Assembly: GCA_033239005.1 (NCBI GenBank)
Contig: BSQZ01000030.1
Location: forward strand, 5,176,001 to 5,240,000
Source: Lamellibrachia satsuma
Taxonomy: Eukaryota; Annelida; Polychaeta; Sabellida; Siboglinidae
Length of the DNA: 64,000 nt
Direction of reading: 5' to 3'
Part shown: in pieces, positions 1 through 10,745 of the stretch
How the letters are laid out: the number at the start of each line of letters is the position of its first letter
Position numbering within the stretch: the first letter of the stretch is position 1
Notes under the pieces: generated by a model
The model's input: the letters and a program-made list of their open reading frames with translations, nothing else
Told to the model about the DNA's origin: nothing
Databases searched by the model: none
Made by a program: the position numbers and the translations under genes

Positions 1-147
1 CTATAGCTATCAGTGGGGCAGGACATAGTCCTTGTTGGTAGCTGTTATTTACTGTAGCTATCAGTGGGACAGGAATGCAGACTGCAGGTATTTTAAGGAC
101 ACACTCTGGTGCTCTTCCGTTCTACGTCAGTGGGAGGTAGCAGTCGA

Positions 148-641
148 ATGAGTTGGGGTGGCACTGGTTATATGCAATCAATGAGTTGGGGTGGCACTTG
201 TTATATGCAATCAATGAGTTGAGGTGGCACTGGTTATATGCAATCAATGAGTTGGGGTGGCACTGGTTATATGCAATCAATGATTTGGGGTGGCACTGGT
301 TATATGCAATCAATGAGTTGGGGTGGTACTGGTTATATGCAATCAATGAGTTGGGGTGGCACTGGTTATATGCAATCAATGAGTTGGGGTGGCACTGGTT
401 ATATGCAATCAATGAGTTGGGGTGGCACTGGTTATATGCAATCAATGAGTTGGGGTGGCACTGGTTATATGCCATCAATGAGTTGGGGTGGCACTGGTTA
501 TATGCAATCAATGAGTTGGGTGGCACTGGATATATGCCATCAATGAGTTGGGGTGGCACTGGTTATATGCAATCAATGAGTTGGGGTGGCACTGGTTATA
601 TGCCATCAATGAGTTGGGGTGGCACTGGTTATATGCAATCA
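148..641 (+). repeat. 33-bp minisatellite, ~15 copies
   Basis: Head-to-tail 33-bp unit beginning atgagttggggtggcact; units are nearly identical, differing mainly in tatgcaatca versus tatgccatca, and one unit near 520 lacks a base. The unit encodes 11 residues (MSWGGTGYMQS) without a stop, so ORFs on both strands span it; I regard these as repeat artefacts. The flanking unique DNA is not recognised. Confidence 0.97.
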
Positions 642-819
642 ACTTCGACATCATCGGAATATTCTTCCTTAATGATCCGCTTCTTATGGATCTGCAAGTC
701 TGATTCATTGTGTTTTTCCCACAGAGTTGGTGGCGAAGTCCCCGCACAGTTTCCTAGAGCTAAATGATTGTGGTCGAATCATGCCCGTTGGCTTCAGCAG
801 ATTGTTGACCACACGAATA

Positions 820-1206
820 TTGAGCTTAGCTCGAGTGATGACAACACAGACTCATGTTGAGCTTAGCTCGAGTGATGACAACACAGACTCATATTGAGCT
901 TAGTTCGGGTGATCATGGTGTTCACCTATGTTCGGTGTTGTGCACAATTATGCCGATGAGCTGAGCTCCGGTGATCATGGTGTTCACCTATGTTCGGTGT
1001 TGTACACAATTATGCCGATGAGCTTAGCTCGGGTGATCATGGTGTTCACCTATGTTCGGTGTTGTGCACAATTATGCCGATGAGCTTAGCTCCGGTGATC
1101 ATGGTGTTCACCTATGTTCGGTGTTGTACACAATTATGCCGATGAGCTTAGCTCGGGTGATCATGGTGTTCACCTATGTTCGGTGTTGTGCACAATTATG
1201 CCGATG
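820..1206 (+). repeat. 37-bp x2 then 62-bp x5 minisatellite
   Basis: Two 37-bp units (820, 857) share the opening ttgagcttagctcgagtgat with five following 62-bp units (about 896-1206), so the long unit looks like an extended version of the short one. The 62-bp units alternate: odd units have cgggtgatc with gtgcacaatt, even units have ccggtgatc with gtacacaatt. This is a 124-bp dimeric higher-order period. Confidence 0.93.
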
Positions 1207-2200
1207 GACGTCCTCTTTTGTTCCCCCCTCTTCTCGTTTGTACGTCCCAATGCCCCGGCTTTGTGGACGTCATCGTTATAAACAACCTTTGAATAGTTGA
1301 CGGCAATTCATTTCTATGAGCTTTGAACATAAATAATATTGTTCTAAATTTTATCAAGTCTACAAACTTCAAAATGAGCGATTTATTAAACAATGCAGTT
1401 GTGTGGTCACATCGTTGTGTGGTCACATCGTTGTGTGGTCACATCGTTGTGTGGTCACATCGTTGTGTGGTCGCATCGTTGTGTGGTCACATCGTTGTGT
1501 GGTCACATCGTTGTGTGGTCGCATCGTTGTGTGGTCACATCGTTGTGTGGTCACATCGTTGTGTGGTCACATCGTTGTGTGGTCGCATCGTTGTGTGGTC
1601 ACATCGTTGTGTGGTCACATCGTTGTGTGGTCGCATCGTTGTGTGGTCGCATCGTTGTGTGGTCACATCGTTGTGTGGTCACATCGTTGTGTGGTCACAT
1701 CGTTGTGTGGTCACATCGTTGTGTGGTCACATCGTTGTGTGGTCACATCGTTGTGTGGTCGCATCGTTGTGTGGTCACATCGTTGTGTGGTCACATCGTT
1801 GTGTGGTCACATCGTTGTGTGGTCACATCGTTGTGTGGTCGCATCGTTGTGCATTGTGCATTAGCCGAACTACCCACTTTTGCAACATAATTATACAAAG
1901 TAAATTTGTGGAATATGTTTTGCCCCATATTTCCTCACATTACGATAAATACGGCAATAACAGGGTTGAGTACAACATATACATTCTATGGTATTCAAGT
2001 AGTTTGCTGCATCTATACATGATACCAACACTTATTGACAGCTTAGACCTACTTCGACTGATGTGGTCTTTCCAGTTGAACGACTCATCGATAAGAACAC
2101 CAAGACATTTCGTAACACGTACTCTTGAACACTTGCAATATTGTACTTTAATATGAGCAAATACACACAGTCGTATAATTTTTTAGGGTTGTGGACAACT
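1207..2200 (-). pseudogene. LINE reverse transcriptase C-terminal fragment split by a 16-bp array
   Basis: On the minus strand, 2190-1860 encodes the region following the catalytic core of jockey/CR1-like reverse transcriptases: CLGVLIDESFNWKDHI, then a LYSTLLLPYLS segment, then a TYSTNL..LQK segment. After the 16-bp array (1398-1851) the frame resumes at 1395-1210 with ALFNKSLILKF and FMFKAHRNELPSTIQRLF, the usual continuation of that C-terminal domain. The last unique residues before the array (AQRCDHTT) equal the peptide encoded by the repeat unit. The EN domain and RT catalytic motifs are absent, so it is a truncated dead copy. Family assignment is from recognisable motifs, not a search. 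Confidence 0.8.
1398..1851 (+). repeat. 16-bp minisatellite, ~28 copies
   Basis: Unit gtggtcacatcgttgt, with an interspersed variant gtggtcgcatcgttgt. Because 16 is not a multiple of 3 and the 48-bp supercycle has no stop, all three plus frames stay open (ORFs of 153-277 codons); these are not genes. The array sits within the LINE fragment described for 1207-2200. Confidence 0.97.
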
Positions 2201-2895
2201 CGCACTATTTTTGGTTGCCCTGTGTTTTATTTAAATTCAAATCTTCCTGAAAAATATTCCAGAGGGCAACCCTCTCAGATCAATTGGCTTCACTCTGAAA
2301 ATTGGATTTATATTCAGGCCTATGGGGTCTCGGAGTGGCTGCGTTGTCATCATTGGTATTTCCAAATATACACAGAAATAGAGCTACAAAACTAAATTTG
2401 GTATAAAAAATACCTAGAATGATGAGGATGCATAAAGTAAACTAATATCCTATTGATATGTTTATTTTTGAGGAAGTCAGAGACAAAACATTAAACAAAA
2501 TGTCGAAAAAGCAACTTCGGGTTCGTCGTCGACATCACCTAAAATGTACCATATTACCTTAATACATACTGAATAGCCATGGACACAATTGTAAAATAAT
2601 GCTGAACACGACATATTCATGAACCAGATGTATACTCCACCACCTAATTGTTGTGTGACCATGGCATGACGTCAATCGGACTTGATTTCATGAAGTGCAC
2701 CATTTCCACTTTCCTCGTAAACATGATTTAAGAATGAATATTGAATCAACCAATGAATAACAGAGACTTGCTTCATAAGAAATGTTTTTGATAAGATACA
2801 TTGTTTAAATAAGAAACTCTTAAACATTGTCATCAGTCGTGTATGTCACTCTCGTCAGAGCCATTGCTTTCAGCAAGAGTTCTAGGGAGACAACT
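2201..2895. other. Unassigned, AT-rich DNA
   Basis: No recognisable coding sequence or tandem repeat. The part adjoining 2200 may be further 5' sequence of the minus-strand LINE fragment, but I see no conserved motif. Confidence 0.5.
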
Positions 2896-3666
2896 CGCCC
2901 ACATTTTACTTCTTTCCCTTCGCATTTACAAGCAACACAACGCGACACGTGGGACTTAGTGCAAGTTCCGAGTGCAACAGTTCCGAGTGCATTTGTTTAC
3001 TACACATCTGCAACTTGTAAGAGACTGTGTGAGTTCTGGGATTGGCGGCAACATTGTGGATATTGGCTCCAAATGTGTGACGCCCTGAGTCCAGCCGAAT
3101 CTGGGGGCAGGGGCAACATTGGAATAGCGACATGGGCTTTCCTCTGCACAAAAGTTGGCAATAGGGATATTAGAAGATGCTGCTTGAATGCATCATCCGT
3201 CTGTGGCAATTCTCTTAAATCCTTGTACTTTCCTCCACCGATGACCAGATGTGAACACAGCGCTGGCAGAGACGCGAATGCCTGTCCACCATACAACACC
3301 ATCTCATCTTTCCTGGCTTTTGATATCATTTCATTTATAAATTAATTGTTTTTGTCGCCTCCATATGAAGCTAATGATTTGCAGTCCAACTGGTGGCAAA
3401 TCTCTATCACTGTGGTTTTGCCAATGTTGTAGATGAAGTTTATATGATCTTTTCCTGAGAAGGCGTGCAGAAAAGTTGACGTTTGCAGTCGTCTGAACCC
3501 ACAACTTTGCAAGCTCATGAACAGGCACCCACTGATCTGGGGCCTTTCTGATCCATACCTCAATGCCTTATCACAAATGTCTCCAAATGTCTCCAATCTA
3601 GTCCCATGTCAGGAAGAATGTGACACACACATAGTCCTGCTTTTCTTCTCATCCAGAAAACCACCA

Positions 3667-5872
3667 GAAAGGTACAGTGTGGTGTTTATTGATTGTAAGA
3701 AAGGTACAGTGTGGTGTTTATTGATTGTAAGAAAGGTACAGTGTGGTGTTTATTGATTGTAAGAAAGGTACAGTGTGGTGTTTATTGATTGTAAGAAAGG
3801 TACAGTGTGGTGTTTAATGATTGTAAGAAAGGTACAGTGTGGTGTTTATTGATTGTAAGAAAGGTACAGTGTGGTGTTTATTGATTGTAAGAAAGGTACA
3901 GTGTGGTGTTTATTGATTGTAAGAAAGGTACAGTGTGGTGTTTATTGATTGTAAGAAAGGTACAGTGTGGTGTTTTTTGATTGTAAGAAAGGTACAGTGT
4001 GGTGTTTATTGATTGTAAGAAAGGTACAGTGTGGTGTTTATTGATTGTAAGAAAGGTACAGTGTGGTGTTTATTGATTGTAAGAAAGGTACAGTGTGGTG
4101 TTTATTGATTGTAAGAAAGGTACAGTGTGGTGTTTATTGATTGTAAGAAAGGTAGAGTGTGGTGTTTATTGATTGTAAGAAAGGTACAGTGTGGTGTTTA
4201 TTGATTGTAAGAAAGGTACAGTGTGGTGTTTATTGATTGTAAGAAAGGTACAGTGTGGTGTTTATTGATTGTAAGAAAGGTACAGTGTGGTGTTTATTGA
4301 TTGTAAGAAAGGTACAGTGTGGTGTTTAATGATTGTAAGAAAGGTACAGTGTGGTGTTTATTGATTGTAAGAAAGGTACAATGTGGTGTTTATTGATTGT
4401 AAGAAAGGTACAGTGTGGTGTTTATTGATTGTAAGAAAGGTACAGTGTGGTGTTTATTGATTGTAAGAAAGGTACAGTGTGGTGTTTATTGATTGTAAGA
4501 AAGGTACAGTGTGGTGTTTAATGATTGTAAGAAAGGTACAGTGTGGTGTTTAATGATTGTAAGAAAGGTACAGTGTGGGGTTTATTGATTGTAAGAAAGG
4601 TACAGTGTGGTGTTTATTGATTGTAAGAAAGGTACAGTGTGGTGTTTATTGATTGTAAGAAAGGTAGAGTGTGGTGTTTATTGATTGTAAGAAAGGTACA
4701 GTGTGGTGTTTATTGATTGTAAGAAAGGTACAGTGTGGTGTTTAATGATTGTAAGAAAGGTACAGTGTGGTGTTTATTGATTGTAAGAAAGGTACAGTGT
4801 GGTGTTTATTGATTGTAAGAAAGGTACAGTGTGGTGTTTATTGATTGTAAGAAAGGTACAGTGTGGTGTTTAATGATTGTAAGAAAGGTACAGTGTGGTG
4901 TTTAATGATTGTAAGAAAGGTACAGTGTGGTGTTTATTGATTGTAAGAAAGGTACAGTGTGGTGTTTATTGATTGTAAGAAAGGTACAGTGTGGTGTTTA
5001 TTGATTGTAAGAAAGGTACAGTGTGGTGTTTATTGATTGTAAGAAAGGTACAGTGTGGTGTTTAATGATTGTAAGAAAGGTACAGTGTGGTGTTTATTGA
5101 TTGTAATAAAGGTACAGTGTGGTGTTTATTGATTGTAAGAAAGGTACAGTGTGGTGTTTATTGATTGTAAGAAAGGTACAGTGTGGTGTTTAATGATTGT
5201 AAGAAAGGTACAGTGTGGTGTTTATTGATTGTAAGAAAGGTACAGTGTGGTGTTTATTGATTGTAAGAAAGGTACAGTGTGGTGTTTATTGATTGTAAGA
5301 AAGGTACAGTGTGGTGTTTAATGATTGTAAAAAAGGTACAGTGTGGTGTTTATTGATTGTAAGAAAGGTACAGTGTGGTGTTTATTGATTGTAAGAAAGG
5401 TACAGTGTGGTGTTTATTGATTGTAAGAAAGGTACAGTGTGGTGTTTATTGATTGTAAGAAAGGTACAGTGTGGTGTTTATTGATTGTAAGAAAGGTACA
5501 GTGTGGTGTTTATTGATTGTAAGAAAGGTACAGTGTGGTGTTTATTGATTGTAAGAAAGGTACAGTGTGGTGTTTATTGATTGTAAGAAAGGTACAGTGT
5601 GGTGTTTATTGATTGTAAGAAAGGTACAGTGTGGTGTTTATTGATTGTAAGAAAGGTAGAGTGTGGTGTTTATTGATTGTAAGAAAGGTACAGTGTGGTG
5701 TTTATTGATTGTAAGAAAGGTACCTTGTGGTGTTTATTGATTGTAAGAAAGGTACAGTGTGGTGTTTATTGATTGTAAGAAAGGTACAGTGTGGTGTTTA
5801 TTGATTGTAAGAAAGGTACAGTGTGGTGTTTATTGATTGTAAGAAAGGTACAGTGTGGTGTTTATTGATTGT
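3667..5872 (+). repeat. 32-bp minisatellite, ~69 copies
   Basis: Unit starts gaaaggtacagtgtggtg and ends in ttgattgtaa. Variation is slight: tattgatt versus taatgatt, ggtaga for ggtaca, isolated single changes. Stops occur in the unit, so no long ORF. Its minus-strand flanks (EKPEAK on one side, a GGFLDEKK peptide on the other) belong to the pseudogene at 2896-8330. Confidence 0.98.
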
Positions 5873-6429
5873 TTGGCTTCTGGCTTTTCCCAGGAACAGC
5901 AGATGAAATCTTGTAGCTTTGATTTTTTTGTATCAGATGCCATGAACTCTATGAATTTGGTTATCTTGATTTCTCCTCTCACCTCGTATTTCTTTTTGTG
6001 GTTTTCCGGTATTAGCTTCTCTCCTGGTACTGGTTGAATGTTTCACCGTCAAGACACTGGTGCTGCTGAATGGAACACGTCCACACCGAGAACAGTCCAC
6101 TTGTCTGATTCTAGTCATTTCTCATCCAACCTTAGGTGAGTTTCTTTCAGCCCAGTTGTCAGCCTCCCTGTCTTACAGCCATGACGCATCGATCCATTTG
6201 GCTCAAACAAGGTTGGTGGTACCTTAGAGCGTTCATATTCTCCAATGGTTTCCTCAAGATTTACGTTACAACTTCATCGACAAACAGTTCTTTCTGCTTT
6301 TGAAGGGGAATTATTTTACTTAGTCCGCAGATCTTCAAAAGTTTACTTTTATAAATTTCCTTTAGTTGTCGTTCAATCATTTCTCGAGCTCAATCTTTTT
6401 CCACATTTCCAGGTCCTTTTTGATGGCTG

Positions 6430-7130
6430 CAGCGGCTCTCGCCAGTGGCAATGTTAAACCAGCGGCTCTCGTCAGTGGCAATGTTAAGCCAGCGGCTCTC
6501 GCCAGTGGCAATGTTAAACCAGCCGCTCTCTCGCCAGTGGCAATGTTAAACCAGCGGCTCTCGCCAGTGGCAATGTTAAACCAGCGGCTCTCGCCAGTGG
6601 CAATGTTAAGCCAGCGGCTCTCGCCAGTGGCAATGTTAAGCCAGCCGCTCTCTCGCCAGTGGCAATGTTAAACCAGCGGCTCTCGTCAGTGGCAATGTTA
6701 AGCCAGCGGCTCTCGCCAGTGGCAATGTTAAGCCAGCCGCTCTCTCGCCAGTGGCAATGTTAAACCAGCGGCTCTCGTCAGTGGCAATGTTAAGCCAGCG
6801 GCTCTCGCCAGTGGCAATGTTAAGCCAGCCGCTCTCTCGCCAGTGGCAATGTTAAACCAGCGGCTCTCGCCAGTGGCAATGTTAAGCCAGCGGCTCTCTC
6901 GCCAGTGGCAATGTTAAGCCAGCGGCTCTCGTCAGTGGCAATGTTAAGCCAGCGGCTCTCGCCAGTGGCAATGTTAAGCCAGCCGCTCTCTCGCCAGTGG
7001 CAATGTTAAGCCAGCGGCTCTCTCGCCAGTGGCACTGTTAAGCCAGCGGCTCTCTCGCCAGTGGCAATGTTAAGCCAGTGGCTCTCTCGCCAGTGGCAGT
7101 GTTAAGCCAGTGGCTCTCTCGCCAGTTAAG
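6430..7130 (+). repeat. 30/32-bp minisatellite, ~22 copies
   Basis: Two unit lengths are intermixed: a 30-bp form with ggctctcgccagtggcaatg and a 32-bp form with a doubled tc (gctctctcgcc). The mixture forms local super-patterns (30,30,32), suggesting expansion by blocks of units. The array is flanked on both sides by minus-strand islands of the pseudogene at 2896-8330. Confidence 0.95.
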
Positions 7131-7219
7131 CATGTTGCTAGAGTCCACAGTGTATGGGTTGATTATGTGCTCTTGAATGCATGCCACTATTTGATTGACC
7201 ATATTTTGTTTATTTCTTC

Positions 7220-7299
7220 ATGGTGTTGTGTGACATTTCATGGTGTTGTGTGACACTTCATGGTGTTGTGTGACGCTTTATGGTGTTGTGTGACACTTC
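7220..7299 (+). repeat. 20-bp repeat, 4 copies
   Basis: Four copies of tggtgttgtgtgacacttca with one or two changes each. It overlaps the C-terminal side of the DMALEQ island on the minus strand, so it is another small expansion inside the same decayed frame. Confidence 0.9.
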
Positions 7300-7530
7300 C
7301 AGCATGCGGAAGGTTAATTATTTCTTTGATCTGGGGTGAAACCTCAGATGACACTGGCTTTGTGTAAAGCCACTTGGTTCTTGCTTTAGCATCCAGAGTT
7401 GTCCCTGTAAACCCACTTGCACTTTCCTTCCCATCCCTGTTGTACATCTGCTCAAGAGCCATGTCATTTGGTACATCATTGAAAGAACCAGCCTCTCTTC
7501 TCACACCAGAGTGACCCTTCACGAAGTAGT

Positions 7531-7564
7531 GATATATATATACATATATATATATATATATGTA
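7531..7564. repeat. (TA)n microsatellite
   Basis: About 30 bp of alternating T and A with one interruption (tacata). Confidence 0.95.
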
Positions 7565-7603
7565 TGGTGCTGTATTCTTCAGTTTGTTAATTTCCTTTAT
7601 GTT

Positions 7604-8317
7604 GTGAACCTCAGGAGAATGTCAACCAAACTCTATTCCCAATTGTCTGCACAGTGAGATGTAGTGAACCTCAGGAGAATGTCAACCAAACTCTGTTCCC
7701 AATTGCCTGCACGATGAGATGTAGTGAACCTCAGGAGAATGTCAACCAAACTCTGTTCCCAATTGCCTGCACGGTGAGATGCAGTGAACCTCAGGAGAAT
7801 GTCACCCAAACTCTGTTCCCAATTGCCTGCACGGTGAGATGCAGTGAACCTCAGGAGAATGTCAACCAAACTCTGTTCCCAATTGCCTGCACGGTGAGAT
7901 GCAGTGAACCTCAGGAGAATGTCAACCAAACTCTGTTCCCAATTGCCTGCACGGTGAGATGTAGTGAACCTCAGGAGAATGTCAACCAAACTCTGTTCCC
8001 AATTGCCTGCACGGTGAGATGCAGTGACCCTCAGGAGGATGTCAACCAAACTCTGTTCCCAATTGTCTGCACAATGAGATGCAGTGAACCTCAGGAGAAT
8101 GTCAACCAAACTCTGTTCCCAATTGTCTGCACGGTGAGATGCAGTGAACCTCAGGAGAATGTCAACCAAACTCTGTTCCCAATTGCCTGCACGGTGAGAT
8201 GTAGTGAACCTCAGGAGAATGTCAACCAAACTCTGTTCCCAATTGTCTGCACGGTGAGATGCAGTGAACCTCAGGAGAATGTCAACCAAACTCTGTTCCC
8301 AATTGCCTGCACGGTGA
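7604..8317 (+). repeat. 60-bp minisatellite, ~12 copies
   Basis: Exact 60-bp periodicity; the unit contains gaacctcaggagaatgtcaa. It is open on both strands: plus reads a 20-residue unit containing CSEPQENVNQTLFP, minus reads one containing HRAGNWEQSLVDILLRFTAS. The minus peptide resembles the N-terminal W-x-x-x-L region expected upstream of the DMALEQ island, so the unit probably derives from that gene. Confidence 0.97.
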
Positions 8318-8388
8318 AAGTTGATTAGCCCAATGGGCCCCGTCGTCCCAAAGTTGGTTAGCCCAATGAGCCCCGTCATCCCAAGGCA
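8318..8388 (+). repeat. 33-bp repeat, 2 copies
   Basis: Two tandem copies of a 33-bp sequence containing ttagcccaatg and ccccgtc, directly abutting the 60-bp array. Confidence 0.85.
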
Positions 8389-8905
8389 GATTGTCTCTCC
8401 CATCAGGCGTCACAGGTTAGCCAACCTGGTCAAATCTAAAAACTGAGAAAAACAATTCATAATATGTCGGCATTGATGGTAATCATACCTAAGTGTGATG
8501 ACAGCGCTTAACCTATATTGCCTTAAATAATTTAACGTTGACAGGTTTCCATGTAATGGCAGCTGTGTGAATAGAACAATACGAATAAATTGTTGTGCTA
8601 CTCATATGGTTAAATAAACACTTATCAACAAATATATAGTCTGAAACTTATCACTACTCTTAATTAGTAAATATTGTGTCAGTACTTACTCACCATTTCA
8701 GTACGACAGGCCAGAATTCCGGCATCGGCTACGTTCACCATTTAAATCGCTTTTACTCTGAGTTATCCACTACGTGGAGCCACTTGTTACATACTGTTGT
8801 CATGGCGAATGAATTAGCTATTCCGCAGCTGCAGTCGTTGATTATCGCTAAATATAATTTTACGGAATTTTCGCGGTTTTTAATGATGGATTATCAAAAT
8901 CTGCT

Positions 8906-9199
8906 ATGGCCTCAATGGCGGACGGTTTTACTTCAACTGACGATTTACCGCTGTATGTTTTGGACGGATTATTTGATAGTTTTAGCGACGAATCTTTGTC
9001 GCACGATCGAAACAACGTCGTCGATGATGTTGGCGAACTTAGCGACCGAGCCGGAGGCGAAAAGGACTCAGACAACGCCGTCAACGGGAGTATTTTCGAT
9101 GGCTACTCGGACGTCAGTGATGATGAAAGTGACGGTGTAAACGCTGAGGATGAGCTGCGCACTGTACTACCAATGCTGGATGATGCGCAAGATGGGTAA
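8906..9199 (+). CDS. Candidate acidic ORF or first exon, function unknown
   Basis: Non-repetitive 97-codon frame starting atggcctcaatggcg. The peptide is strongly acidic and serine-rich (DGLFDSFSDES, SDVSDDESDG). The stop codon overlaps a good splice-donor-like sequence (gatgggtaaag at about 9190), so this could be the 3' end of a first exon rather than a complete protein. Acidic leaders like this occur in some DNA-transposon transposases (for example piggyBac-type) and in nuclear proteins, but I see no diagnostic domain. No homologous downstream exon is visible before the repeats at 9446. Confidence 0.3.
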   Translation: MASMADGFTSTDDLPLYVLDGLFDSFSDESLSHDRNNVVDDVGELSDRAGGEKDSDNAVNGSIFDGYSDVSDDESDGVNAEDELRTVLPMLDDAQDG

Positions 9200-9445
9200 A
9201 GATTCCTTGTATTTGGCCATTGCTGCCAAATCGCTAGACGATTGTGTTTCCCAGGGCAAGTTGGAACATTATTTTTAAAACATGTCGGAGTGGTTCCCTT
9301 CAGTATGTTGTGACGTGCACGTGCAAGATTACATGACATGTCATTGGTCGGCCGTGGGTAGGTCGCCTCCAAGCCATGTTGTGTAGCTCGGGTGCGCCAC
9401 GACAAGTATAGGCAGCGTATAGTATTCCACTTTATAAAGACCTTA

Positions 9446-9628
9446 CTACATTGTGTTACATTGTATTAAATACTGCCTGCGGTTTGTAGAAAAACATATT
9501 AAGTTTTCATTGTATTACATTGTATTAAGACGCATACTGGGCTCTGTAGAAAAACAAATTATGCTTTCATTGTATTACATTGAATTAAATCGAATACCAC
9601 GCTTTGAAAACAAAACATATTAGGATAT
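9446..9628 (+). repeat. Degenerate ~60-66-bp repeat, 3 copies
   Basis: Three diverged copies of a block containing ttacattgtattaa, then a short GC-richer piece, then tgtagaaaaaca. AT-rich, much more diverged than the other arrays in the window. Confidence 0.75.
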
Positions 9629-9679
9629 TAAACTATTACGTGGTCTGCACAAGTCGTGTATTTGTCACGTCCTCTTTGG

Positions 9680-9990
9680 TTTATGAATAAAATAATTGAT
9701 ATCAGATTAAACAAGTGGTGTCGACAATTGTATTGGTTTCCAAGACAGTACAATGCAACAAGTACACGGCGCAATACCGTCGACAGACGTCAGACAGCGG
9801 GCTCTGAGGCGCAGTTGTCACGTAAAAAGTTAATGAATTCGTCGTGTTGTGGAGGCAGGTCGTATGAATAGAAATATTCTCCACGTCCAACTTTCGTCAA
9901 GTACATACTGATCCAGTGTTGACCCTCTTTATCGCTCCCATGAATGTTGCACACGAACGCCGCCAGGTAACTAGCTATAGCAGCCGTGGG
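9680..9990 (-). pseudogene. Polinton/Maverick adenain-like cysteine protease fragment
   Basis: The minus strand encodes FVCNIHGSDKEGQHWISMYL with the catalytic-histidine GQHW signature, then GEYFYSYDLPPQ (where the family has an FDSYG-like turn), a FINFLRDNC helix, and after a frameshift near 9790 a VCRRYCAVYLLH segment at the position of the catalytic cysteine (usually CGxYC). This is the C48/C5-type maturation protease carried by Polintons and adenoviruses. The N-terminus is missing: the frame runs straight into the 32-bp array at 9983. The neighbouring capsid pseudogene on the same strand supports a Polinton origin. The inactivating changes are a frameshift and a changed glycine at the cysteine motif. 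Confidence 0.75.
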
Positions 9991-10336
9991 TCGACAGTCT
10001 CTGGGGACCACGCCGGCGTGGGTCGACAGTCTCTGGGGACCACGCCGCCGTGGGTAAACAGTCTCTGGGGACCACGCCGCCGTGGGTAGACAGTCTCTGG
10101 GGACCACGCCGCCGTTGGTCGACAGTCTCTGGGGACCACGCCGCCGTGGGTCGAAAGTCTCAGGGGACCACGCCGCCGTGGGTCGACAGTCTGTGGGGAC
10201 CACGCCGCCGTGGGTCGACAGTCTGTGGGGACCACGCCGTCGTGGGTCGACAGTCTGTGGGGACCACGCCGCCGTGGGTCGACAGTCTGTGGGGACCACG
10301 CCGCCGTGGGTCGACAGTCTGTGGGGACCACGCCGC
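9983..10336 (+). repeat. 32-bp GC-rich minisatellite, ~11 copies
   Basis: Unit contains gtgggtcgacagtctctggg and ends in accacgccgcc. The left half of the array carries ctctgggg and the right half ctgtgggg, a clean split into two subfamilies. Located between the protease and capsid remnants; ORFs on both strands are artefacts. Confidence 0.97.
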
Positions 10337-10745
10337 GGACGACGTTCCTAATGTAAGCGTCAGATGCTGAGACACGTTCTATTTACTTCGTGTCCATCCT
10401 TCAGTAGTCGTAGTCGACGTTCCTGTTTCTGTCTACTTCAAACACTGTCTCGAATTCTCCGTAGACGAAGACGTTTGCCGTTTGCTCGAGTGGTTGATCT
10501 CCACCCGAAGGTTGTTCTTAGCTCTCATACATAAAATTTAAATTCGGTCCGTCGCACACATCGGTGGTCAAGTCGAGAGCAAACAGGATGTATCTTCCTC
10601 CAAACTCCTCTCGAGTTTCCCTCATCCTGAAACATCTTACCAATTCAAGAAAACACATTACAGTAACTTCTCACCTAGTTACGATCACCGAAACGAGGCT
10701 GTGGAGGTTTCGCCGGGACTTGCTGTCCGTCTACGTACGATGCGA

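Larger units (their letters stand above)
2896..8330 (-). pseudogene. Decayed uncharacterised transposon-like protein, interrupted by three minisatellites
   Basis: Reading the minus strand from high to low coordinates, islands of one protein family recur between arrays: a GNWEQSLVDILLRF segment (8317-7604), SGVRREAGSFNDVP followed by DMALEQMYNRDGK (7520-7240), SKVPPTLFEPNGSMR (about 6250-6200), a piece ending WEKPEAK (about 6060-5880), then VPVHELAKLW and FIYNIGKTT (3530-3400), LPQTDDAFKQHLL (about 3210) and LPPDSAGLR (about 3090). The order and spacing match a large family of uncharacterised metazoan proteins found in multi-copy, element-like loci; recognition is from memory of motif order. 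Stops, frameshifts and arrays at 3667-5872, 6430-7130 and 7604-8317 show it is dead. Function of the family is unknown to me. Confidence 0.5.

Noticed and set aside
3667..5872. CRISPR array
   Set aside because: Units are contiguous with no spacers, and the DNA is eukaryotic. The same applies to every other regular array here.
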